Shown here piece by piece: positions 53,131 through 63,158 of a stretch of 64,000 bases of DNA. The stretch's first letter is position 1; every line of letters begins with the position of its first letter. The notes under the pieces were generated by a model, which saw only the letters and a program-made list of their open reading frames with translations, was not told where the DNA came from and did no database searches. Both the position numbers and the translations under genes were made by a program. Source of the DNA: Mycolicibacterium elephantis DSM 44368 (GTDB lineage: Bacteria > Actinomycetota > Actinomycetes > Mycobacteriales > Mycobacteriaceae); the NCBI RefSeq assembly GCF_004014805.1, contig NZ_ATDN01000014.1, positions 1-64,000 of the forward strand. The letters are read 5' to 3'.

Positions 53131-54309
53131 GTGGGCCCCACCAATTTCGTCAACGAGCGTCAAGTCGACGAACCGGCCATCGAACCCGCCATCGAGCCGA
53201 TGCGCATCGTGCTCGTCGCACCGCCCTACTTCGACGTTCCACCGAAGGGCTACGGGGGCACCGAGGCCGTCGTCGCCGACCTGGCCGACGCCCTGGTGAA
53301 ACGCGGACACGACGTCACGCTGCTGGGCGCCGGCGAGCCGGGCACCGCGGCCAAGTTCGTTCCGCTGTGGGACCGCAGCCTTCCCGACCGTCTCGGCCAG
53401 CCGTACCCGGAGATCATGCACGCGCTCAAGACGCGGCACGCGATCGAGCGGATCGTCAAGGCCGACGGCGCCGACATCATCCACGAGCACACGTTCGCCG
53501 GGCCGCTCAACGCCGCGCTGTACCGCTTGCTCGGGCTGCCGACCGTGGTCACCATGCACGGTCCGATCGACGAGGATCTGTACCCGTTCTACCGCGAGCT
53601 CGGCCACGACGTCGGCCTGATCGCGATCAGCGACCGGCAGCGCGAGCTCGCCCCCGATCTCAACTGGGTTGGCCGCGTCCACAATTCACTGCGCATCGAC
53701 GATTGGCCGTTCCGCAGCGACAAGGGCGACTACGCGCTGTTCCTCGGGCGGTACGCCCCGTACAAGGGCGCCCACCTGGCACTCGACGCCGCGCACGCGG
53801 CCGGGATCCCGCTGGTGCTGGCGGCCAAGTGTGACGAACCCGCCGAGCAGGCATACTTCGACGAGTACGTGCGCCCGCGGCTGACCGAGAACGACCACGT
53901 ATTCGGCCAGGCCGACGCCGACGACAAGCGCAAACTGTTGGCGGGCGCGCGCTGCGTGCTATTCCCGATCCAATGGGAGGAACCGTTCGGGATGGTGATG
54001 ATCGAGGCCATGGCGTGCGGCACCCCGGTGGTCGCCCTGCGCGGCGGCGCGGTGCCGGAGGTGATCGCCGACGGCGTGACCGGGTTCGTCTGCGACCGGC
54101 CCGAGGAGCTTCCGCAGGCCATCGAGATGGTCGAGGCGCTGGATCCGGCCGCCTGCCGCCGACATGTCGCCGCGCACTTCGGGTTCGGGCACTTCGGTTC
54201 GGGTTACGAACGCATCTACCGCGAAGTGGTCGACGCGGCGCGCGGTCAGCAACCGCTCGCGATGCGTCAGATCATCACCCCGGCCAGATCGACGCGGGGG
54301 CGGACATGA
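53131..54309 (+). CDS. GT4-family glycosyltransferase under a CIRCE operator (392 aa)
   Basis: Retaining GT-B glycosyltransferase. The N-terminal half begins MRIVLVAPPYFDVPPKGYGGTE, where GYGGTE is the glycine-rich acceptor loop of GT4 enzymes; the C-terminal half has LFLGRYAPYKGAHLALDA and the nucleotide-sugar site FPIQWEEPFGMVMIEAMACGTPVVALRGGAVPE (E-x7-E type, near residues 280-310). No signal peptide. GTG at 53131 has an AGGAGG site at 53121-53126. It overlaps the next gene by four bases. Acceptor and sugar are unknown; with a debranching-type partner an alpha-glucan or compatible-solute role is reasonable but unproved. Confidence 0.88.
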   Translation: MGPTNFVNERQVDEPAIEPAIEPMRIVLVAPPYFDVPPKGYGGTEAVVADLADALVKRGHDVTLLGAGEPGTAAKFVPLWDRSLPDRLGQPYPEIMHALKTRHAIERIVKADGADIIHEHTFAGPLNAALYRLLGLPTVVTMHGPIDEDLYPFYRELGHDVGLIAISDRQRELAPDLNWVGRVHNSLRIDDWPFRSDKGDYALFLGRYAPYKGAHLALDAAHAAGIPLVLAAKCDEPAEQAYFDEYVRPRLTENDHVFGQADADDKRKLLAGARCVLFPIQWEEPFGMVMIEAMACGTPVVALRGGAVPEVIADGVTGFVCDRPEELPQAIEMVEALDPAACRRHVAAHFGFGHFGSGYERIYREVVDAARGQQPLAMRQIITPARSTRGRT

Positions 54310-56432
54310 GCACCCCGTCGGCACTCAACGCCGGCGAACCGGCCAGTCTGGGCTTCGGCGGCGACGCGGTGACCCTGGTGGAGGGGGCCACCTTCTGCCG
54401 ATCCGGCTACGACGGCGACGTGCTGGAGGGTCGCTCGCACGGGCTGTTCTTCCGCGACTCCCGGGTACTGTCCCGGTGGGAACTGCGCGTCGACGGCCGG
54501 TCACCCGAGCCGCTGTCCGTCGACATGCCGGAGGCGTTCGCCGCGCACTTCATTTCGCGTCGCGCACCGCAGGCCGGGCTGGCTGACAGCACGCTGCTGG
54601 TGGTGCGCGAGCGGCTGGTGGCCGACGGTATGCGGGAGACGATCTCACTGCAGAACCTCGGCACCGAACCCACCGTGGTGTCGCTGGAACTGCACGCGGA
54701 CGCCGACTTCGCCGACCTGTTCGCGGTGAAGGAAGGGCGCCTCGCCGCCGGCAGCGCCGAGATGACCGTCGTCAGCGGCGAACTCGTCCTTCGGGACCGC
54801 ACCGACCACGTCCGCGGACTGGTCGTGTCGGCCTCGGGGGACCCGACGGTGGTGCCCGGGGCGTTCAGCTGGCGCATCGTCATTCCGCCGCGCCGACGGT
54901 GGCAGACCGAGGTCGTCGCCCAGCCGACATGGTCCAACCAGAGCGTCAAGAGCCGCTTCCGCACGGGCGAACACCTCGAGTCCAGCGCGCCCGCGCAGAA
55001 ACTGCAGGCCTGGCGCGGCACCGCCACCAAGGTCGAACCCGACCACCGGGTGCTCGCAGAAGTGTTGCGGCGCACCGAAAGCGACCTCGGCGCGCTGTTG
55101 ATCCACGACGAGACGGGAGAGAAGAGACCGTTCGTCGCCGCGGGTGCTCCCTGGTACATGACTCTGTTCGGCAGGGACAGCATCCTCACCGCGTGGATGT
55201 CGCTGCCGGTGGACTACGGGTTGTCGCTGGGCACCCTCCAGCAGCTGGCCGAGACCCAGGGCCGCAACGTCGATCCGGTCACCGAGGAGCAGCCCGGACG
55301 GATCATGCACGAACTGCGCCGCGGACCTCTCAGCGCCGCGGTGCTCGGCGGTCCCGTGTACTACGGCGCGGTGGACGCGACGCCGCTGTTTGTGATGCTG
55401 CTCGGCGAGAGCTGGCGCTGGGGCGCCGACGAGCAGGTGATCCGGTCGCTGCTGCCCGCGGCCGACGCGGCGCTGGACTGGGCCGCGCGCTACGGCGACC
55501 GCGACGGCGACGGCTTCATCGAATACCAGCGCGCGACCGACCGCGGGCTGGTCAACCAGGGCTGGAAGGACAGCTTCGACGGGATCAACGACGCGAGCGG
55601 GCGAATCGCCGAGCCGCCGATCGCGCTGTGCGAAGTCCAGGGCTACCAGTACGCTGCGCTGCTGGCGCGTGCCGAGTTGGCCGAGGCGTTCGGCGAGCCG
55701 GCGACCGCCAAGCGGTTGCGCGAGCGCGCGCAGTCGCTCCGGGCCAATTTCCTCGACGCGTTCTGGCTGCCCGACCGGGGCTGGTACGCGCTCGCGCTGG
55801 ACTGCGACAAGCGACCTGTCGACTCGCTGACCAGCAACGTCGGCCACTGTCTTTGGACGGGAATCGCCGCCGACGAGCACGTGGAGTCGATCGTGAAACG
55901 GCTGGCGACCGACGAGATGGACTCCGGCTTCGGCCTGCGCACACTGGCCAGCTCGATGGGCGCCTACAACCCGATGAGCTACCACAACGGTTCGGTGTGG
56001 CCGCACGACACCGCGATCGTCGTCGCGGGCCTGATGCGCTACCGGCACGTGCCCGGCGCGGTGGACCTCGCCGAACGGTTGGCGACCGGCCTGCTCGACG
56101 CGGCCGCCGCGTTCGGCGGGCGATTGCCCGAATTGTATTGTGGCTTCTCGCGTTCGGAGTTCCGCTCACCGGTGCCCTATCCGACGTCGTGCTCACCGCA
56201 GGCCTGGGCCAGCGCGGCACCGCTGCTGCTGGTGCGGGCGTTCCTCGGGCTGGACCCACACGTGCCGAACCGGCGCATCGCGGTGACCCCGAAGCTCCCC
56301 GAGTCCTGGGGCCGCGTCTCGCTGACCGACCTGACGCTCGGCGAGGCGACCGTCAACATCGAAGCCCAAGGTGACGAGGTCAAGGTCAGCGGCGTCCCCG
56401 GCGGCTGGGAGGTGGTCACCCCGCAGAGCTGA
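54306..56432 (+). CDS. Amylo-alpha-1,6-glucosidase / glycogen-debranching-like protein (708 aa)
   Basis: N-terminal beta-rich domain of the GDE_N_bis type (residues about 15-240: VTLVEGATFCRSGYDGDVLEG, HGLFFRDSRVLSRWEL) followed by an (alpha/alpha)6 toroid of glycoside hydrolases GH15/GH63/GDE_C type (residues about 265-690). Catalytic-region markers are PWYMTLFGRDSI, YRDRDGDGFIEYQ-type DRDGDGFIEYQRATDRG, NQGWKDSFDGI and PMSYHNGSVWPHDTA. Acts on alpha-glucosidic links; exact substrate not fixed. Cytoplasmic. It starts inside the glycosyltransferase stop (ATGA), so both are under the CIRCE operator. Confidence 0.88.
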   Translation: MSTPSALNAGEPASLGFGGDAVTLVEGATFCRSGYDGDVLEGRSHGLFFRDSRVLSRWELRVDGRSPEPLSVDMPEAFAAHFISRRAPQAGLADSTLLVVRERLVADGMRETISLQNLGTEPTVVSLELHADADFADLFAVKEGRLAAGSAEMTVVSGELVLRDRTDHVRGLVVSASGDPTVVPGAFSWRIVIPPRRRWQTEVVAQPTWSNQSVKSRFRTGEHLESSAPAQKLQAWRGTATKVEPDHRVLAEVLRRTESDLGALLIHDETGEKRPFVAAGAPWYMTLFGRDSILTAWMSLPVDYGLSLGTLQQLAETQGRNVDPVTEEQPGRIMHELRRGPLSAAVLGGPVYYGAVDATPLFVMLLGESWRWGADEQVIRSLLPAADAALDWAARYGDRDGDGFIEYQRATDRGLVNQGWKDSFDGINDASGRIAEPPIALCEVQGYQYAALLARAELAEAFGEPATAKRLRERAQSLRANFLDAFWLPDRGWYALALDCDKRPVDSLTSNVGHCLWTGIAADEHVESIVKRLATDEMDSGFGLRTLASSMGAYNPMSYHNGSVWPHDTAIVVAGLMRYRHVPGAVDLAERLATGLLDAAAAFGGRLPELYCGFSRSEFRSPVPYPTSCSPQAWASAAPLLLVRAFLGLDPHVPNRRIAVTPKLPESWGRVSLTDLTLGEATVNIEAQGDEVKVSGVPGGWEVVTPQS

Positions 56433-56457
56433 CCATTCCGCTCGCTAGGGTGGCGAC

Positions 56458-57192
56458 ATGATTGGTGTGACCCGCGACGGCCAGGTATTGACTCTGGAGA
56501 TGCAGCGCGCCGAGCGCCGCAACGCGCTGAACGGCGAGCTCGTCGACCGCCTGCGTGAAGCAATCGAGAAAGCCGCCACCGAAGACGTCCGCGCGATCGT
56601 GCTGACCGGGCAGGGCGCGGTATTCAGCTCGGGCGCCGACCTGTCCGATCCTTCCGGGGTGGCCGACGAACTGCCCGACAAGGCCAAGGCCCTCAACCTC
56701 GCCATCGACAAGACCCCGGTGCCGGTCATCGGGGCGATCAACGGACCCGCGATCGGCGCCGGTGTCATCCTCTCGATGATCTGCGATCTGCGGGTCGTGG
56801 CGCCCGAGGCGTACTTCCAGTTTCCGGTCGCGAAATACGGTTTGGCGCTGGATAACTGGAGCATCAGGCGGCTGACCTCGCTGGTCGGCGCGGGCCGGGC
56901 GCGGGGGATGCTGCTGGCGGCCGAGCGGCTCACCGCAGACATGGCGCTGCACACCGGGATGGCCAATCGTATTGGCACACTGGCCGATGCGCAGGAATGG
57001 GCCGCCGAGATCGCGGGCTATGCCCCGCTCGCGTTGCAGCACGCCAAGCGGGTACTCAACGACGATGGTGCATACGAGGAGCCGTGGCCCGAGCATCAGG
57101 AATTGTTCGATCGCGCATGGGCCAGCCAGGACGTCATCGAGGCTCAGGTCGCGCGGATCGAGAAGCGCCCGCCGAGGTTCCAGGGAGCCTGA
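56458..57192 (+). CDS. echA6: Enoyl-CoA hydratase-like EchA6 (244 aa)
   Basis: Crotonase-fold protein. The oxyanion-hole segments are SSGADLSD and NGPAIGAG. Both glutamates that catalyse hydration in true crotonases are replaced: the GGGCELA-type position reads GAGVILS and the GxPE position reads QFPVAKYG. This agrees with M. tuberculosis EchA6 (Rv0905), which binds long acyl-CoAs and shuttles fatty acids to mycolate synthesis without hydratase activity. Length matches. It starts 25 bases after the debranching gene and directly abuts the next gene. Confidence 0.93.
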   Translation: MIGVTRDGQVLTLEMQRAERRNALNGELVDRLREAIEKAATEDVRAIVLTGQGAVFSSGADLSDPSGVADELPDKAKALNLAIDKTPVPVIGAINGPAIGAGVILSMICDLRVVAPEAYFQFPVAKYGLALDNWSIRRLTSLVGAGRARGMLLAAERLTADMALHTGMANRIGTLADAQEWAAEIAGYAPLALQHAKRVLNDDGAYEEPWPEHQELFDRAWASQDVIEAQVARIEKRPPRFQGA

Positions 57193-58308
57193 GTGATCCG
57201 CACAGCGCTGCGCTTCGGCTTAGGGACGGCATCGCTGCTGGCCGGTAGCTGGGTGGTGCGCGCGCTGAACGGTGCGCCCGTGGCGCTGGGCGCCGCGCCC
57301 GCCGAGATCGAAGCTGTGGCCAGGCGTTCGCCGAACTACCGCGACGGCGTCTTCGTCAACCTCGATCCCGCCTCGATGATCAACCTCGACCGAGAGCAGC
57401 AAGAGCTGCTGCTGCGCGAACTGCTCGGCTCCCGCGAAACCGGGAAGCCCAGCGGCCCCGTACCGGTGGTGCAGCCCGCGGCCACCGACGTCGAGCCGCC
57501 GGCGCTGGCGGTGTCCTGGTTCGGGCACTCCTCGGCGCTGGTCGACATCGACGGCTACCGGGTGCTCACCGACCCGGTGTGGAGCCGACGCTGCTCACCG
57601 TCGCGCACCGTCGGCCCGCAGCGGCTGCACGACGTCCCCGCCCCGCTGGAAGCGCTGCCCGCCGTCGACGCGGTGCTGATCAGCCACGACCACTACGACC
57701 ACCTCGACATCGAAACGATCGTCGGGCTGGCCCGTACCCAGCGGGCGGCGTTCGTGGTGCCGCTGGGAGTCGGCGCCCACCTGCGCAAGTGGGGAATACC
57801 GGACAGCCGCATCGTCGAACTGGATTGGTACGACAGCCACCAGATCGGCGAGCTGCGATTGGTGTGCACCCCCGCGCGGCACTTCTCCGGCCGGGTGTTC
57901 TCCCGTAACACCACGCTGTGGGCGTCCTGGGTGATCACCGGCCCACGGCATCGCGCGTTCTTCGGCGGTGACACCGGCTACACCAAGAGCTTCCCCGAAA
58001 TCGGGGTCGATCACGGACCTTTCGACCTCACCCTGCTGCCGATCGGCGCCTACCATCCGGCGTGGCCCGACATCCACATGAACCCCGAGGAGGCCGTCCG
58101 CGCCCACCTCGACGTCGCCGAGGCCGACTCGGGCCTGTTGGTGCCGATTCACTGGGCGACCTTCCGGCTGGCGCCTCATCCCTGGGCGGAACCGGTCGAA
58201 CGGCTGGTCAAAGCGGCGCACGACGAACGCGTGCGGATCGCGGTGCCCAAACCGGGTGAGCGCGTCGATCGCGCGACGTCGTCATTCGACCCGTGGTGGC
58301 GGCTCTGA
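57193..58308 (+). CDS. Metallo-beta-lactamase-fold hydrolase (Rv0906-like, 371 aa)
   Basis: MBL-fold enzyme of the NAPE-PLD/UlaG type. The metal motif is SHDHYDHLD (HxHxDH) near residue 160, further ligands are in TPARHFSG and FFGGDTGYTKSF, and the last His is VPIHWATFRL. An N-terminal hydrophobic stretch (residues 3-25) looks like a signal or membrane anchor, so it may act at the cell envelope. NAPE-PLD relatives cleave phospholipids, but the substrate here is unknown. GTG start directly follows the echA6 stop, showing co-transcription as in Rv0905-Rv0906. Confidence 0.88.
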   Translation: MIRTALRFGLGTASLLAGSWVVRALNGAPVALGAAPAEIEAVARRSPNYRDGVFVNLDPASMINLDREQQELLLRELLGSRETGKPSGPVPVVQPAATDVEPPALAVSWFGHSSALVDIDGYRVLTDPVWSRRCSPSRTVGPQRLHDVPAPLEALPAVDAVLISHDHYDHLDIETIVGLARTQRAAFVVPLGVGAHLRKWGIPDSRIVELDWYDSHQIGELRLVCTPARHFSGRVFSRNTTLWASWVITGPRHRAFFGGDTGYTKSFPEIGVDHGPFDLTLLPIGAYHPAWPDIHMNPEEAVRAHLDVAEADSGLLVPIHWATFRLAPHPWAEPVERLVKAAHDERVRIAVPKPGERVDRATSSFDPWWRL

Positions 58309-58459
58309 CGCACGCTCCGCAGGCGACCGTCGGCGTCGCCATTTCTACGTCAGGGCGGTGGTTCGCGCCGATCCACGACCCTGCGGCAGAAACCGGCGCG
58401 AATGGCCCGCTGGCGCGTATGACGGGCCCCACGAGCGAGCACCCGTTACCGTTCACGTC

Positions 58460-60040
58460 ATGAGTTCACTGGTCAGGGCGGTGTTCGCGGTGGTGCTGTT
58501 GACGCTGGGGGTGGGGTGCGCGCCGGAATCGACTCCGCCCGCGCCATCGCCTCCCGCGCAGGCCGACGTGCCACCACCGCTGGTCCCGGCGATGGCCCTA
58601 CCGGAGAACGCCGTCGAGAACGCGGTCGCGAAACTCGACGGCATCGCCGAGCGGATGATGGCCGAATCCGGGATCCCGGGCATGGCGGTCGCCGTGGTAC
58701 ACGGCGGAAAAACCCTGTACGCGAAGGGGTTCGGCGTCAAAGAGGTGGGGGGAACCGGCGAGGGCAACCAGGTCGACGCCGACACGGTGTTTCAGCTGGC
58801 GTCGCTGTCCAAACCGTTGGCGGCGACGGTGGTCGCGCAGCAGGTCGGTGTCGGCGCGGTCGACTGGGACACCCCGATCGTCTCGAAGCTGCCGTGGTTC
58901 GCGCTCTCGGATCCGGTTGTCACACAGATGGTCACCGTCGGCGACATGCTCGCGCACCGCTCCGGCCTGCCCGATCACGCGGGTGATCAACTCGAGGACA
59001 TCGGCTACGACCGCAGGCAGGTGCTCGAGCGGCTGCGCCACCTTCCACTGGACCCGTTCCGGATCTCCTACGCCTACACCAACTTCGGGTTCACCGCAGG
59101 GGCCGAGGCGGTCGCCGCCGGCGCCGGCAAGCCGTGGGAGCAACTCGCCGACGAGGTGTTGTTCGAGCCGCTTGGCATGTCGTCGACGAGCTACCGGTTC
59201 GCCGATTATCGGGACCGCCCGAACCGCGCCGTCGGGCACATCGACATCGACGGGCGCTATCAGCCGACCTACGTCCGCGACGCCGATCCCGAAGCGCCTG
59301 CGGGCGGGGCCAGTGCGTCGGCCAACGACATGACCCGCTGGCTGGCGATGGTGTTGGCCAACGGAAACCACGCCGGCAAGCAGATAGTCGCCGCCCAGGC
59401 ACTGCTTCCGGCGCTCACCCCCCAGGTCGTCTCGAGCCGGGCGACCGAGCCCGCGATGCGGTCGGGCTTCTACGGCTACGGCTTCAACGTCGGCACGACG
59501 TCGGGTGCGCGGACGGAGCTGAGCCATTCCGGTGCGTTCCTGCTCGGCGCGGCCACCAACTTCCTGATCCTGCCGTCGGCGGACGTGGCCATCGTCGCGC
59601 TCACCAACGGCACACCCGCCGGCGTGCCCGAAGCACTGACCGCCGAGTTCGCCGATCTCGTGCAGTTCGGCGAGGTGCGCGAGGACTGGTATGGGCTCTA
59701 CACCAAGGTTTTCGCCGAGATGACAAGCCCGGAGGGCTCGTTGGCAGGTAAGCAACCGCCCGCCGACCCCGCACCCGCCGCGCCGTCGGCGTCGTACGTC
59801 GGCACCTACCACAACGACTACTGGGGCCCGGCCACGATCACCGAGGTCGACGGCGGCCTGCAGCTCAGCCTCGGGACGAAGCTGAATGCGCGGCTGTCAC
59901 ATTGGGACGGCAACACCTTCACCTACACCTGGGTGTCGGAGAACTTCCCGCCGGGCTCTGTCGGCAAGGCCACCTTCGACGGCGACACACTCACGCTCGA
60001 GGACTACGACGCGTTCGGCAGGGGAGCATTCGTCCGGTGA
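58460..60040 (+). CDS. Serine beta-lactamase-like lipoprotein (Rv0907-like, 526 aa)
   Basis: Penicillin-binding-protein/class C beta-lactamase fold. A lipoprotein signal peptide ends in LGVGC (Cys near residue 20), so the protein is anchored to the outer face of the membrane. Catalytic motifs are SLSKP (SxxK, serine nucleophile), YTNFG (YxN) and HSGAF (in place of KTG). A small beta domain (residues about 425-526, [18 protein letters not shown]) follows. It may be an esterase or carboxypeptidase rather than an antibiotic hydrolase. The 151-base gap before it shows no clear feature. Its stop overlaps the ctpE start. Confidence 0.88.
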   Translation: MSSLVRAVFAVVLLTLGVGCAPESTPPAPSPPAQADVPPPLVPAMALPENAVENAVAKLDGIAERMMAESGIPGMAVAVVHGGKTLYAKGFGVKEVGGTGEGNQVDADTVFQLASLSKPLAATVVAQQVGVGAVDWDTPIVSKLPWFALSDPVVTQMVTVGDMLAHRSGLPDHAGDQLEDIGYDRRQVLERLRHLPLDPFRISYAYTNFGFTAGAEAVAAGAGKPWEQLADEVLFEPLGMSSTSYRFADYRDRPNRAVGHIDIDGRYQPTYVRDADPEAPAGGASASANDMTRWLAMVLANGNHAGKQIVAAQALLPALTPQVVSSRATEPAMRSGFYGYGFNVGTTSGARTELSHSGAFLLGAATNFLILPSADVAIVALTNGTPAGVPEALTAEFADLVQFGEVREDWYGLYTKVFAEMTSPEGSLAGKQPPADPAPAAPSASYVGTYHNDYWGPATITEVDGGLQLSLGTKLNARLSHWDGNTFTYTWVSENFPPGSVGKATFDGDTLTLEDYDAFGRGAFVR

Positions 60041-62430
60041 CTGCTGTGATCGCCGCTGGGTTGACCGAAGCTGAAGTAGCTCAACGCATCGCGGACGGAA
60101 AGACCAACGACGTCCCGACCAGGGCCGCCCGAAGCGTGTCCGAGATCGTGCGGGCCAACGTGTTCACCCGCATCAACGCGATCCTCGGCGTGCTGCTGAT
60201 CATCGTGCTGTTTACCGGTTCGGTGATCAACGGCGCGTTCGGGTTGCTGATCATCGCCAACAGCGCCATTGGCATGATCCAGGAACTGCGCGCCAAACGG
60301 ACACTGGACAAGCTGGCCATCGTCGGACAGACCAAGCCGCTGGTGCGCAGGCGTTTCGGCGGGGTCTCCACCGCGAAACCGTTGCCGCCCAACGAGGTGG
60401 TGCTCGACGATATCATCGAGCTCGGGCCCGGCGACCAGATCGTCGTCGATGGCGAGGTCGTCGAAGAGTCCAACCTCGAAGTCGACGAATCGCTGCTCAC
60501 CGGGGAGGCCGACCCGGTCGCCAAAGACCCCGGCGACACGGTGATGTCGGGCAGCTTTGTCATCGCGGGCAGCGGCGCCTACCGGGCCACCAAGGTCGGC
60601 CGCGAGGCCTATGCGGCCAAACTCGCCGAAGAGGCAAGCAAGTTCACGCTGGTGAATTCCGAACTGCGCAGCGGCATCAACAAGATCCTGCAGTTCATCA
60701 CGTACCTGTTGATTCCCGCGGGCCTGCTGATCATCTACACGCAGCTGTTCACCACCGGCGCCGGATGGAACCAGGCGGTGCTGCGCATGGTGGGGGCGCT
60801 GGTGCCGATGGTGCCCGAGGGCCTGGTGCTCATGACGTCGATCGCGTTCGCGGTCGGCGTCATCCGGCTGGGACGACGACAGTGCCTGGTCAATGAGTTG
60901 CCCGCCATCGAGGGCCTGGCGCGCGTCGACGTGGTGTGTGCGGACAAGACCGGCACCCTGACCGAAAACGGTATGCGGGTAGCAGATCTCAAGAAGATCG
61001 ACGAGTGCGCCGCCGCCGAGGTGTTGGCTCAGTTGGCCGCCGACGACGCCAGACCCAATGCCAGCATGCAGGCGATCGCCGAGGCGTATCGGATGCCACC
61101 GGGCTGGACCGCCACCGAGACCGCACCGTTCAAGTCGTCCACCAAATGGAGCGGGGCATCCTACGGCGAGCACGGCAACTGGGTGCTCGGCGCACCCGAC
61201 GTGTTGCTCGAACCGGGTTCACCGGTGGCCGAGCAGGCCGAGGAGATCGGCGCGCGCGGCCTGCGGGTGCTGCTGCTCGGGTCCAGCGATCTGCCCGTCG
61301 ACCACCCGGACGCGCCAGGGCGGGTGACGCCGGCGGCGTTGGTGGTGCTCGAACAACGGATCCGGCCCGACGCCGGTGACACCCTCGATTATTTTGCGTC
61401 GCAAAAGGTTTCGATCAAAATCATTTCGGGTGACAACGCGGTGTCGGTCGGCGCGGTGGCAGAGTCGCTCGGCCTGCACGGGCAGGCCATCGACGCTCGC
61501 GAGTTGCCCGACGATCCCGAGGGGCTGGCGGACACCCTTCAGGAATACACGACGTTCGGCCGCGTGCGGCCCGATCAGAAGCGCGCGATGGTGCACGCGC
61601 TGCAATCGCGGAGTCACACGGTCGCGATGACGGGCGACGGCGTCAACGACGTGCTGGCGCTCAAGGACGCCGACATCGGCGTGGCGATGGGCTCGGGCAG
61701 TTCGGCGGCGCGGGCAGTGGCCCAGATCGTGTTGTTGGACAACAAGTTCGCCACGCTGCCGTACGTCGTCGGCGAAGGCAGGCGGGTGATCGGCAATATC
61801 GAACGCGTCTCCAACCTGTTTCTGACCAAGACGGTGTACTCGGTGCTGCTGGCGAGCCTGGTGGGGCTGGCGGGGCTGTCGTCGAGGTTCTTCGGTTCCG
61901 ATCCGCTGCTCTACCCGTTCCAGCCGATCCACGTCACGATCGCGGCCTGGTTCACCATCGGCATCCCGGCGTTCATCCTGTCGTTGGCGCCCAACAACGA
62001 GCGCGCACAACCCGGTTTCGTGCGCCGGGTGATGACGGCGGCGCTGCCGTCGGGTCTGGTGATCGGCATCGCGACGTTCAGCTCGTATCTGGCGGCCTAT
62101 CAGGGTCGGGGGGCCACACCGGCCGAACAGACCCAGGCGTCGACGGCGGCGCTGATCACGCTGCTGGTCTCGGCGGTGTGGGTGCTGGCCGTGGTGGCCC
62201 GGCCCTACCAGTGGTGGCGGGTCGCGCTGGTCGCGGTGTCAGGGGCGGCCTACGTGGTGATCTTCGCGATCCCGCTGGCCCGGGAACTGTTCATGCTGGA
62301 CTTCTCGAACGTCAAGACGACGTCGATCGCGCTGGCGATCGGCGTGCTCGGGGCGGCGGCGATCGAGGTGATCTGGTGGGTGCAGGGTGCGGTGTTGGGG
62401 GAACGACGACGGTTGTGGCGCTCGGAGTAG
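60037..62430 (+). CDS. ctpE: Cation-transporting P-type ATPase CtpE (797 aa)
   Basis: P-type ATPase that imports calcium in mycobacteria, as shown for CtpE of M. smegmatis. Phosphorylation motif [14 protein letters not shown] of the actuator domain in LLTGEADPV; hinge [20 protein letters not shown]. About ten membrane segments, the first pair near residues 45-85 and the fourth with [11 protein letters not shown], the PEGL motif typical of this subgroup. No N-terminal metal-binding cysteine motifs, so it is not a copper- or zinc-type pump. GTG start at 60037 overlaps the preceding stop by four bases (GTGA). Confidence 0.93.
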   Translation: MTAVIAAGLTEAEVAQRIADGKTNDVPTRAARSVSEIVRANVFTRINAILGVLLIIVLFTGSVINGAFGLLIIANSAIGMIQELRAKRTLDKLAIVGQTKPLVRRRFGGVSTAKPLPPNEVVLDDIIELGPGDQIVVDGEVVEESNLEVDESLLTGEADPVAKDPGDTVMSGSFVIAGSGAYRATKVGREAYAAKLAEEASKFTLVNSELRSGINKILQFITYLLIPAGLLIIYTQLFTTGAGWNQAVLRMVGALVPMVPEGLVLMTSIAFAVGVIRLGRRQCLVNELPAIEGLARVDVVCADKTGTLTENGMRVADLKKIDECAAAEVLAQLAADDARPNASMQAIAEAYRMPPGWTATETAPFKSSTKWSGASYGEHGNWVLGAPDVLLEPGSPVAEQAEEIGARGLRVLLLGSSDLPVDHPDAPGRVTPAALVVLEQRIRPDAGDTLDYFASQKVSIKIISGDNAVSVGAVAESLGLHGQAIDARELPDDPEGLADTLQEYTTFGRVRPDQKRAMVHALQSRSHTVAMTGDGVNDVLALKDADIGVAMGSGSSAARAVAQIVLLDNKFATLPYVVGEGRRVIGNIERVSNLFLTKTVYSVLLASLVGLAGLSSRFFGSDPLLYPFQPIHVTIAAWFTIGIPAFILSLAPNNERAQPGFVRRVMTAALPSGLVIGIATFSSYLAAYQGRGATPAEQTQASTAALITLLVSAVWVLAVVARPYQWWRVALVAVSGAAYVVIFAIPLARELFMLDFSNVKTTSIALAIGVLGAAAIEVIWWVQGAVLGERRRLWRSE

Positions 62431-62440
62431 GGTTGAGTCC

Positions 62441-62629
62441 ATGGCATTTCTCGACAAGGTGAAGAATCTGGTGGCGCGCAACGCCGACAAGGTGGGCACC
62501 GCGATCGACAAGGCCGGTGACATCGTCGACCAGAAGACGCAGGGCAAGTACGCTCAGCACATCGACAAGGCGCAGGACGCGGCCAAGAAGTACGTCAACA
62601 AGAGCAACCCAGAGAACCCCCAGAATTGA
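62441..62629 (+). CDS. Rv0909-like small antitoxin-family protein (62 aa)
   Basis: Short, very lysine-rich helical protein: MAFLDKVKNLVARNADKVG, then IDKAGDIVDQKTQGKYAQHIDKAQDAAKKYV. It matches the MT0933-type antitoxin family, of which Rv0909 is a member. It starts 10 bases after ctpE and is followed after three bases by the Rv0910-like gene, the order of the proposed M. tuberculosis toxin-antitoxin pair. The pattern also resembles small stress proteins, so the antitoxin label rests on published annotation of the pair. Confidence 0.85.
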   Translation: MAFLDKVKNLVARNADKVGTAIDKAGDIVDQKTQGKYAQHIDKAQDAAKKYVNKSNPENPQN

Positions 62630-62632
62630 CGC

Positions 62633-63079
62633 ATGGCGAAACTTTCTGTCTCCGTGGACGTTCCACTACCGCCGGAGAAGGCTTGGGAGTGCGCATCTGA
62701 TCTGTCCCGCTACCGGGACTGGTTGAGCATTCACCGGGTGTGGCGCAGCAAGCTGCCCGATACCTTGGAGAAGGGCACCACGCTGGAGTCCATCGTCGAG
62801 GTCAAGGGCATGCCCAACCGAATCAAGTGGACCATCGTCCACTTCAGGCCGCCGGAGGCGATGACGCTCAACGGCGATGGCAAGGGCGGCGTCAAGGTCA
62901 AGCTCATCGGCAAGGTCAGACCCTCCCCGAAGGACGCCGAGGCGTCGACGGTGTCGTTCGACGTCCACCTCGGTGGGCCTGCACTGTTCGGCCCGATCGG
63001 CATGGTGGTAGCCGGTGCGTTGAAGGGCGACATCCGCGAGTCACTCGAGCGGTTCAAGCAGGTGTTCGCCCGGGCTTAG
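62633..63079 (+). CDS. Rv0910-like SRPBCC protein, proposed toxin partner (148 aa)
   Basis: SRPBCC/START-like fold: KLSVSVDVPLPPEKAWECASDLSRYRDWLSIH at the start, a beta-sheet middle (GMPNRIKWTIVHFRPPEAMTLNGDG) and a C-terminal helix (GDIRESLERFKQVFAR). In M. tuberculosis Rv0910 was proposed as toxin to Rv0909; a lipid-binding fold is unusual for a toxin, so the role deserves caution. ATG at 62633 lies three bases after the antitoxin-like stop. It ends at a strong dyad before the convergent ERG2-like gene. Confidence 0.85.
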   Translation: MAKLSVSVDVPLPPEKAWECASDLSRYRDWLSIHRVWRSKLPDTLEKGTTLESIVEVKGMPNRIKWTIVHFRPPEAMTLNGDGKGGVKVKLIGKVRPSPKDAEASTVSFDVHLGGPALFGPIGMVVAGALKGDIRESLERFKQVFARA

Positions 63080-63082
63080 TCC

Positions 63083-63148
63083 CCGGCGAGCAGTCGCGTA
63101 CACCCCCTGAAACCCCGCATTTTGGGGGTTTTCACGTCTGCTCGCCGG
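63083..63148. terminator. Two-layer dyad between the Rv0910-like and ERG2-like genes
   Basis: Outer arms CCGGCGAGCAG (63083-63093) and its near match CTGCTCGCCGG (63138-63148) enclose an inner stem GAAACCCC / GGGGTTTTC around 63109-63133 followed by a short T-rich run. It lies between convergent genes and most likely ends transcription from both sides. Confidence 0.7.
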
Positions 63149-63158
63149 CCAGGGTGCT

